In this document: positions 56,230 to 64,000 of the stretch, piece after piece
Layout of the letters: each line of letters begins with the position of its first letter
How positions within the stretch are numbered: the stretch's first letter is position 1
Origin: Rhynchonema sp. JSB1_4
Taxonomy: Eukaryota > Nematoda > Chromadorea > Monhysterida > Xyalidae
NCBI GenBank assembly: GCA_030248065.1
Contig: JASAMV010002913.1
Span: 1 to 64,000 of the forward strand
Length of the DNA: 64,000 nt
Direction: 5' to 3'
Position numbers and translations under genes: made by a program
The notes under the pieces: model-generated
Database searches by the model: none
Told to the model about the DNA's origin: nothing
What the model saw: only the letters and a program-made list of their open reading frames with translations

Positions 56230-57885
56230 AGGGCTCGGGACATAACCGAAGGAAGGGTAGCAGGACATATTGTTACACACCGTTGGAAAGCATTCCGACA
56301 GCCTATGTCACGCACAAATTTTAAGTCCCTTGGAGATTCGCTATCTCTTTGTAGAGCGACTTTTCGTTCCAGAAAAAAGTGAATTTTTGCACAAATTGGA
56401 ACGACCGGTGCAGAAACCCCAAATGAGTTGAAGGACAAGTAACACATGGATAGGATTACAACAGCTTCTGAATAGCTTACCATCACAACTTCAGTCGCTC
56501 AAAGCATTGCTTCACACGGTGAGGAGGCGAAACGTTCCAAAAATCGGCCTTATTTTTCGAGAACAAAAGTTTGTCCCTAAATTTTGAGGCCACGCTTAGC
56601 GCTGCGGAAATATGAATGCAATGGGGAAATAAAGCATCGTCGAAAGTACCAGAAAATAAGGTTTTTAAATTTTTTAACTCACGGCTGGCTCCGTGACAGG
56701 CCTAAAAATCCATTAAATTGCCGCTAAATTAGGTGACTACATTCATCGCCAGAATTGTGACACATAATGGCCACAGACTGTATCGGATTCGAAACAGAAA
56801 AATGAGAGAAACGTCTGGGTTAACAACCTATCAAGGTCCGAAGACCCCAAGATCTTCAGATCTCTCGGGGCAGCCATACAAACCTGAATACGATATTCAG
56901 CTATAAATGCTTATTGTTAACAGCTATTGTAAATGTGACAGCACCAAACAATGTATCTCGGAAGTAGCTTTCGAATGATATATAACAAGCCGCAATAAAT
57001 TCTTACGCTTAAGGGCAGAGGTTAAAAAATTGCTTTTTTGACGATTCTGGAATGAACCGTCACGTCACCGTGTGCGATTTCGGAATTTTGATCGTTTCTT
57101 GTCCATAGCAAGTGATAGTATGGGCATGTTATATATCGTTCGATAGCTACGTTGAAGCTACATCGTCTGATGCTATCAAAAGTGCAATAATCTTTAACAG
57201 TAATGACTTATAGTCAAATATCTTATTCAGGCTGGCATGGCTGCAGCAGCCGGACCATGGGGTTTGAAGTCTTGAAATTCATCTAGATTGTTGGACTGTG
57301 CGTTTATCTGACTTTCTCGTTTCCAATGCAATGCAATACGTGGCTTATTTACATCACATTTCCGTCAATGAATGCAACTATGCAGTTTAGTGGCAATTTT
57401 TAGGTCTTTTTCGGCCTGTCACGCCGCTATCTAAGTGTTTTTATATTTAAAAACCTTATTTTCTGGTACTTTCGAAAATGCTTTATTTTTCTATTGCATT
57501 TTCATTTCTGCAACACAAAGCTTGGCCTCAAAATTTAGAGACAAACTTGTGTTTTCGAAAAATGTGGCCGATTTTTGGAACATTTCGCACCCTCACTGAG
57601 TGAAGCAATGCTTTGAGCGACTGAAGTTCTCATGATAAGTTATCCAGAAGCCGTTGTAATCCTATGCACGTGTTACTTGAGTTTCAACTCATTTGGGGTT
57701 TCTGCACCGGTCGTTTCAAGTTGTGAAAAAATTCACTTTTTTCTGGAATGAAAAGTCGCTCCACCAAGGGATAGCGAATCTCTAAGGAGCTTAACATTTG
57801 TGCGTGACATATGCTGTGACAGTGCTTTCCAACGATGTATAACACTGCGCTCTGCTGCCCTTCCTTCGGTTGTGTCCCGAGCCCT
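56230..57885. mobile_element. 1.66-kb foldback transposon with TTAA target duplication
   Basis: Two arms of about 600 bp (56230-~56820 and ~57290-57885) are reverse complements with scattered differences (roughly 85% by eye). Outer ends read AGGGCTCGGGACA(T/C)AACCG. TTAA borders both ends (56226-56229 and 57886-57889). The centre is about 470 bp with no ORF. TTAA duplications suggest mobilisation by a piggyBac-type enzyme, but no transposase is present. The ORFs seen in the arms are mirror images of each other. Confidence 0.85.
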
Positions 57886-57990
57886 TTAATCGAATTTAGC
57901 TTAATTCTAGCAGCTTGGAAACTCATTTCTTCTGGCTGAATTTGTTTAATGACGGAAAGATCAGCCGCTGCTCGTTACAACATTGCGGTA

Positions 57991-58265
57991 TTGGTCGCAC
58001 AATGACTTTATAAGAATTGGTCAAATTTTTTTCCTGAATCGCAAAGCAGGCTAGTGACGGGGCAATGACGTTGCGTTGCGCGATCACACACAAAACACGT
58101 AGTAAAGAGAATGTTTCAGACCTGCGGCAACGTGGTTGATCTGCTAGATTATTTTCAGCTGAAAATGTTTTGTGAGAATCACAAATAGCACAGTGGTTAA
58201 GAGTGACTGAACGTGAAAATCAGGATTGATTTTGATGAATTCTTATATGGTCATTGTGCGACCAA
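57991..58265 (+). mobile_element. Tc1/mariner-like MITE, copy 3
   Basis: It has the same ends and interior as 35507-35784 (shared words include GTTTCAGACCTGCGGCAACG and AGTGACTGAACGTGAAAATC), with TA on both sides. It lies about 100 bp after the large foldback at 56230-57885. Confidence 0.85.
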
Positions 58266-58575
58266 TATCTCCTGCACGACGCTACATACGTATGTACACC
58301 ATACCCGTGTCGTGTCGCTGCTACCGTATATCTCAAAGTTTTTAGTGACTAATTTTTCTCTCGCGTCTCTGGTACTACCGTAGTCAGTGACAGATGGATA
58401 TACAGTATGTGATTCTGGTTCGTCAATAACCTCCGGTCATGTTGGTTTTACACGGGTCTCGTTTTTCTTTTGGTTTCAGTTCATCACTGAGTGTTTTGGC
58501 GGTGTTTGACACTGGCCACATCACATGAACAATACAGTGGTCGATCCAATTACAGTGACTGATAAACCAGTTGCT

Positions 58576-58581
58576 TTTATT
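58576..58581 (-). terminator. poly(A) signal of receptor gene 2
   Basis: TTTATT on the plus strand gives AATAAA on the minus strand, about 105 bp after the stop codon of receptor 2 at 58686. Confidence 0.5.
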
Positions 58582-58685
58582 GTTTTCTCATTTGATTTGT
58601 CACCGAATAAATAGCATCAGTCAGGAGAAGAAAATCGCAAATGTTATAGATCAGAGAGAATAATTGCAACAATTCGCATTTACAC

Positions 58686-60839
58686 TCAATACAATTCACT
58701 ATTTGACATATAGGAGGGATGTACGATTTCATAGGTAGCGGTCTGACTTTTCGGTTGAGGCTCATCGCAGTTTTGTTGCGACAGCGTTGGGGGTGAAGTT
58801 TCAACGAAGGTTTTCATCGATACATCGGATACACTCCTTTGGATGCTTGCCGTGGAGCTTCTTTCGGTGCTGTTTCGATCTTCTCGCAAGGTTCGTATTT
58901 CTGTCTCAGTTTTCCTGCAATGGGTCGCAGAAAACGTGTTTTTGATAGTATCGAAACTCGCCTTTAAACTAGAGCCAACCGTTGTTTCCTTCGGGTGTGT
59001 GTCACACCAAGTGCGACGCCGAGCACAATGACGATCAGAATGACCGCGCAACTGACACCCAGAATAATTATGAACAGCGGTTGTTGCAGCCACGAACTGT
59101 TGCCATTCGCGGGATCTATTAAATATGCTGGGGAATTTGTCCACGTCTAAAGCGGGCAACTACGATCTTCATACACAGAGTATGTAAATCACTCTTTAGC
59201 CAGAATCAGCAAAAACGGCTGTAAAGAAAACCAATATTTCGTGCCTTTCTCTGCCTTTTGATCCATCGGAGGTTGGTCCCACTGCGTGTTTGACTCTGAA
59301 CGGTAAATAATGAAAATTGCATGAATGTGAGGAAATATACGCTACACGACACTCACTTTTTCGCGCCACCCTTCCATCGCTTGATGTCGTCTTCGGTTGT
59401 AGCCCTTCGTTGACAATCTCATTTGGGGTTGTGCCTGAGTCTAAATATGAAGTTAAATCATCTCATCTATGCACTCATGCTCAAACTAACGCAATTGTAT
59501 CCTCTACCGTGATCCAACACTTGTGCTTGTGATCCAACACTAACCTGGGACTGGGCAGTCGTCAATTTGCGACCAAACTCCTTTTTGACATGTCGTTGTT
59601 CGTGTCTTGTCACCGTATTTGCAAGCGAACGTAACGTAGTCGCCGTCGTAGATCTTTGCGTTCCTGACGTTGTTGACTTTACGAATAGGTTCGACGAATT
59701 TTTGATGTTGTGGAGTTGGTCGCTGGTCGGGCGGGCAATCTGTTTTTCCAATTAAAGTTATTCAAATGCGGCACTTTCGGTGCGACTTTAGCTTTGGCAC
59801 TCGAGAGCGTCACAAATGCTCGCTGACTCGCCGTCCGAAACTGTAGCGACGTACTGTATGTGACCGAACTTATGGCGTGTGATAACGTCATTTGATGTGT
59901 CAGATGTAAATTAAATACACCTTTTGGTGCGTAGTGACAGACAAATCTGAGATCTTCATACAGTCCAGGTTGGCACTTGTCACCCTGGTAGTTGTAGTTG
60001 ACATTGCCGACAGTGTTGCACCTTGACTGACATCTCCAGTCAAAGTTGTCGCTCATGGACTTCTTTATCCAATAGAGTGTCACGTAATTTGGGCTCGGGC
60101 AGTTTGCTGGGTCCTTCAAGAGAGTTGGTTTAAGGTTCCGAGCACCATGTTCTTTTGGTGGGTTTGAAAACATCGACTGATCGCAAAGAAGCGAATTATT
60201 AAGTCGAAAGCCGGATCATACCATTTAAAGAACTATAGTAAATTTCTAATTTCGTTGCCTCATGCATTTTTACAGACGCAGGGAAACTCCCGTTCGAAGT
60301 CGAGGCAGGCAACAAGCTCAACACACAGTCAACGAGCCACGCAGCTGACGCACACAGCTTGTGTATGACTGAAACATTCGAAACGCACACGAGCCAGCTG
60401 CGTGGCTTGTTGACTGTGTGTTGAGCTTGTTGCCTGCCTCGACTTCGAACGGAAGTTTCCCTATGCGCGTCTGTAAAAATGCATGAGGCAGTTAGAAACT
60501 AACTATAGCTTGTTAAGAATATCTTCAAAAAAATATGTTTAACTTCGACACGTATACCAATGTGCGTATGATTTTATCCGAGGGATCCGACAGCGACCCC
60601 TGCTTGTAGCCATCCAACATGGCATGTTCACATCCTCGTATCGCTCGTGGATGGCTGACTGCACTCGCAAAGAGGACGTAGCAAAGGGGGTCTGCATTCG
60701 TATCAAGGGTGGCGTTTTCATAGTTCTTCAAATCTTTGGCTGCGGAGCACGTTTCAGAAAGGGTGCTGTTGATCGGTAAAGGCAGCGTGATTATTAGAAG
60801 TATCAGCAGGACTTTGGTGATCGGGTTTGTTGAAGGCAT
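58686..60839 (-). CDS. receptor gene 2: CTLD-CCP type I membrane protein
   Basis: The ATG at 60839 opens a signal peptide (ITKVLLILLIITLPLPINS). Exons: 60839-60558 (CTLD first half, ending IIRTL), 60113-59921 (second half: NCPSPNYVTLYWIKK ... DLRFVCHYAPK), 59739-59545 (CCP: CPPDQRPTPQHQKF ... TTTCQKGVWSQIDDCP), 59440-59357 (linker SGTTPNEIVNEG), probably 59293-59237 (SNTQWDQPPMDQKAEK, exit unclear), 59147-58980 (helix FIIILGVSCAVILIVIVLGV) and 58914-58686 (tail). The tail is rich in Ser/Thr and ends TATYEIVHPSYMSNSELY. Phases are 0, 1, 1, 1 for the first joins, as in receptor 1. It is the compact version of receptor 1's N-terminal half with its own helix. Ligand unknown. Confidence 0.78.
60225..60512. 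mobile_element. hairpin/foldback element, ~95-bp near-perfect arms
   Basis: TGCCTCATGCATTTTTACAG at 60256 pairs with CTGTAAAAATGCATGAGGCA ending at 60490. Between them the arms match over about 95 bp (CGAAGTCGAGGCAGGCAACA, CTCAACACACAGTCAAC, GCCACGCAGCTG). The loop is about 40 bp. Weaker similarity extends outward to about 60225 and 60512. It lies in the first intron of receptor 2. Confidence 0.8.
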
Positions 60840-60905
60840 GATGCTTAGTCAAAGTGCGCTAAAGGCAATAAGCGTCAAGAATCTGTGCAAAAATGATCCA
60901 CGTAA

Positions 60906-61253
60906 GCGCGCTCTTAGTCATAGTGGATAATGGGAAACGGTAATGAAAAAATTATCTATGTCCAAGTTTTCCATTTCCATTTTCCGATATGACTAAGGGC
61001 ATACTGGAAAACGGAAAATGGAAATGAACCGAAACATTCTCTGCGTAAATGCTGACCAATCAGCGGCCGAAAATTGAGCGGAGCAGAAGATGTTTTTGTC
61101 ATATGTTAAAACACGACTGTTGCAGAAAATGTTTTGTTTCATTTTCATTTCCAGTATGCCCTCAGTCATATTGGAAAATGGAAATGGAAAACTTGGACAT
61201 AGAATATTTTTCATTTCAATTTTCCACAATGACTAAGGGCGCCCTAAAGGAAA
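60906..61253. mobile_element. foldback element, ~140-bp arms
   Basis: The arms (60906-~61050 and ~61110-61253) are inverted copies sharing CTTAGTCAT, CTATGTCCAAGTTTTCCATT, TCCATTTTCC, ATATGACT and GGGCATACTGGAAA. The outer edge resembles GGGCGCCCTTAGTCAT. It lies just upstream of receptor 2, between it and receptor 3. Confidence 0.75.
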
Positions 61254-61999
61254 TCCACGGGAGGTTGTCACACAGCCCCCAAATATACAAGGATCGTTGC
61301 GAGACCAATGCTCATCGCTGCCTATCGACACGTGTATTAGCGACAGCACGCAGGAAATTGTCATCGTGCGCACCGGTCACCAAAAGTTGTAGGTGTTGGT
61401 GCTAACACGCAAGATTACAAAATGGTCTCGCCACGACGCTTGCACATCAGAATTACGGTGGGCTGCGGTATAGGGGGGCTGAGTGACACCTCCTGTAAAC
61501 TGCCTGTAATTTGATTTTCGAAACGCTGGCCACATTGCATGTTTTTTCAAGTCAGTATCTGCTTTACGTTCATTTGCATAAACCAAAATAGATTGAAGAT
61601 ACGCATTGATGATATACGAGTTCATGAACCATAAATAAACCAAAGGATAACGGTGAAGCTGCACCCAACGTTAGCTGGTCTCAATGGATCTTATGTAGAT
61701 TTAGATACATTACTTCCTTTCTTTCCTGGGAACCAAAGTTGTGATGTTCTTGGCAGAAATTCAAATAGAGTGTTCAATTCAAATAAACTGTCTCAAAAGT
61801 AAACCTCCACGATGAATCTTTCCATATAGCGAACGACCGTTTGGTACCCAATCTGCCGTTAACCTCCTAATTACTGCTCTGCATAGTGAATATTGAATAT
61901 AGTCACAAAAAGTCTGTAGCGAACGAAAAGTCGGGCCCCATCAATCCGCGAATATTAAGTGAAGACTGCTAAATAATAGAGGCATGTGGCGTGCTCTTG

Positions 62000-63738
62000 T
62001 CACTGAATAAGTCGGTGTCGAAATTTCATCCAAAAAGGAAGTGTTTTTTTTGTTTCACGGGTGGAGTTATTTGTGATCGTATTTGTACTGGTACGCTGCA
62101 TCGTCCTGTGGATGGTTGGTCTCGTTGTATTTCTTTGAGCAGTTGATTTGTAACCAGTCCTATTGCTCCGTTTTGTTGTTGTCGCGTTTCTTGTGGGATC
62201 ATCTTCTGAACTGGTACTGAAGGTGAGGTGTGTGGTGTTGCAACTGTTTGAGTAGACGGACAACAGGAAAAATCTGTTTCACCTTTCGTTCATGTCTGTG
62301 ATTTCCTGACTTATAAGCACAACAGTGGTTCCTATGACGATCAGCAGTGCATATCCGCAGCCGCAGACCAAAATCACGAGAATGATCAGCGACGCTGGCG
62401 AAGACTTGGCTTGGCGGAATAGTTCTGTGCAAAATGATTAACCTTCACTTTAATACATCTTTAAAAATTCGTATTACTAAAAAAATCTTCAAAGGAGCAC
62501 ACCTGTTTGATTGTACTTTGGTAAATTATCGATTTCTGGCGTTGTCGGCTGTTCTAAATTGTAAATTGTAATTTTGTATTCGCTTCGTAGCTTATCAGAG
62601 TGCATTTACCGGTTGAAAAACGGCACTGAACAGCTGAATCAGCTATTGAAGTAAACTTAGAACACAAGCTAACATGGGTAGACAGATTTCGATTCTGGAC
62701 TGAGTTGCAAAACGAATACGGTGTGCAGAGGCTGCGCGGTTTACCTTCACAGCTGGTATAGTACATTTCCAAATTCGCTGCCGCACAGTAAAGTACGCCC
62801 CATAGTTAATGTCAGGTTCTAAACCCGAAAATCAACTTGTGAAACATTCGGACAGCCAACACACACGCAGCTTGCCAGCCAGCCAGGCAGCTGCGCGCAA
62901 TGTTTCAGAACCGCGCGTGGTTAGCGTTCGGGTTTATAACTTGACAATACCTATGCGGCGTATTTTACTATGCGGCAGCGAAATTTGGAAATTTACAATA
63001 TTATAACAACTGGTACGTATTTCATTCTTGTTCGGAGTTGTTGTCTCGGTTGGACTTGTTCTAGCTGCTGCTGAGAAAGAGTGTGAACCTACTTGGGTCA
63101 GGCTCAAAATCTGCTTATTATCAAGAGCAGAAACTTGCTGTTCCGTCTGCATCTAACTAGCCGGCTAACCGATGATCACAAACTCGCACAAGCAATTTGC
63201 TTTACAATCTCCTGCTTGCCATACTGACCGTCCGCCGTCGCAGTAAAATATGCAGCATTGGTCGCTTGAGCGGGGCTCACAAACAGTATCGCTTCGTGTA
63301 TGATAACCATGGGTGCTGCACCCACGCCCCTGAGGCCAAGAAATTATTAATTAATCAACGAAGAAACGATTTTATTAATTGCGAGCGTGATAAGTTGAAG
63401 ATAACCAATGAAAAAGCACAAATGAACAAACATACCAATTTTTTCACATATTCGGCAAACGTGATCGGATCTCTATTCACGGGCAAACGTCCTGTCGCAA
63501 AACTGATGGGCTTCAGATTTTCGCAGAGCTGTTCGCATTTTTCTTTAGGCTGCAGATCTATTTGAAAAATCCATGCCAGGCATTTGGCCGGTTCACCTGT
63601 TGCTGCATCGGCGGGAACAACGATTTTGTAGTCTTGATATTTTTCTGGTAAAATTTGTTCGCATAGATCTTGAGGAACGTTGCTGGTTGAGAATGTTATT
63701 AAAAAGATGAGCTGTATTGTTAGAAAGTCGTAGAACAT
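62000..63738 (-). CDS. receptor gene 3: single-CTLD type I membrane protein
   Basis: The ATG at 63738 opens a signal peptide (MFYDFLTIQLIFLITFSTS). Exons: 63738-63436 (CTLD first half, ending AEYVKKL), 63329-63170 (second half, Cys-rich: GCSTHGYHTRSD, DQCCIFYCDGG, DCKANCLCEFVII), 63070-63017 (linker ARTSPTETTTPNKNEI), about 62555-62504 (linker QPTTPEIDNLPKYNQT), 62424-62283 (helix LIILVILVCGCGYALLIVIG) and a tail exon to the stop at 62000. Phases are 0, 1, 1, 1, 2. The tail read in that phase is Ser/Thr/Arg-rich; another frame from an acceptor near 62165 reads KKYNETNHPQDDAAYQYKYD before a stop, so the tail is uncertain. There is no CCP. It is the shortest member of the family. Confidence 0.72.
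62811..62944. repeat. inverted repeat hairpin in receptor 3 intron
   Basis: GTCAGGTTCTAAACCCGAA at the left pairs with TTCGGGTTTATAACTTGAC at the right. Inside are GTGAAACATTCGG and CAATGTTTCAGAACCGCGCG, also inverted in part. The segment TTTCAGAACCGCGC recurs near 10047 in a USP34 intron. Confidence 0.6.
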
Positions 63739-64000
63739 GATGGCTTGTTGAGTATTCTTGGATAACTGTGTGTAATAATAGTTTGCAAAAGTTCGTGAAA
63801 TAGAAAATTTGTTGAACAGATTAGGCAACCCTGATACGCATGTTTGGACTTTGCTGAGTCCTTGCTTGTATTATTCCAGCATTGAAAGTTTTACTTCCAA
63901 CTTCCATTTGAGGAACGCACGCAGATTTGATTGAGCTCGGTTGTTTTCACTGTTTTATTTTCGTTGCAGGATACAGTTTCAGCCATAATGGAACGTAATT

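Noticed and set aside
56226..57926. ORFs such as 56226-56486 and 57684-57926
   Set aside because: They lie in the mirror-image arms of the foldback transposon and encode the same chance peptide.
1..64000. CRISPR arrays, operons, bacterial promoters
   Set aside because: The window is eukaryotic; the repeats seen are transposons, minisatellites and microsatellites.

Overview
The window is animal nuclear DNA: split genes, GT..AG introns mostly 60-900 bp with strong TTTCAG-type 3' splice sites, and AATAAA poly(A) signals. The animal-type USP34 gene, a nematode-style 7TM receptor, C-type-lectin-like receptors and telomere-type TTAGGC runs (about 2.62, 34.34 and 51.03 kb) together suggest a nematode or close ecdysozoan. 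This is an inference; no marker gene settles it. Exon coordinates were read by eye from reading frame, splice signals, intron phase and remembered conservation of human USP34. Most should be right to within a base or two; exons 7 and 8 of USP34 are uncertain.

Layout. 1-4065 is mostly repeats, with one weak small secreted-peptide candidate. 4066-43000 (+) is one giant gene of about 88 exons encoding a USP34-type ubiquitin-specific protease of roughly 3,850 residues; its catalytic Cys, finger CxxC, His and Asp are all present. A two-exon rhodopsin-like GPCR (15935-17098, +) lies inside one USP34 intron. USP34 converges tail to tail on a (-) strand receptor locus.

43874-63738 (-) holds three related type I membrane receptor genes. 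Receptor 1 (54844 down to 43874): signal peptide, C-type-lectin-like domain (CTLD), sushi/CCP modules, four more CTLDs joined by Thr/Pro-rich linker exons, one membrane helix and a tail with a YQEL motif. Receptor 2 (60839 to 58686): signal peptide, CTLD, CCP, linker, helix, tail with YEIV. Receptor 3 (63738 to 62000): signal peptide, CTLD, linkers, helix, tail. Every CTLD is encoded by two exons split at the same place, and nearly every module boundary is phase 1, so the locus looks built by exon duplication and shuffling. The sequence suggests cell-surface recognition receptors with possible signalling or endocytic tails; ligands are unknown.

Introns and intergenic DNA are full of small non-autonomous transposons. 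Five hAT-like copies are present (three with good 8-bp target duplications), a second 8-bp-TSD family (two copies), a TA-flanked Tc1/mariner-like MITE (three copies), and many foldback (long inverted repeat) elements, one 1.66 kb long with TTAA duplications. Two foldbacks carry TTAGGC-like runs in their loops. The 10-mer TGATGTTTCA/TGAAACATCA occurs 21 times exactly between 0.2 and 48.4 kb, far above chance.

Stretches where I see nothing specific: 359-1275, 1727-2284, 43001-43873 apart from poly(A) signals, 54845-55230, 61254-61999 and 63739-64000.
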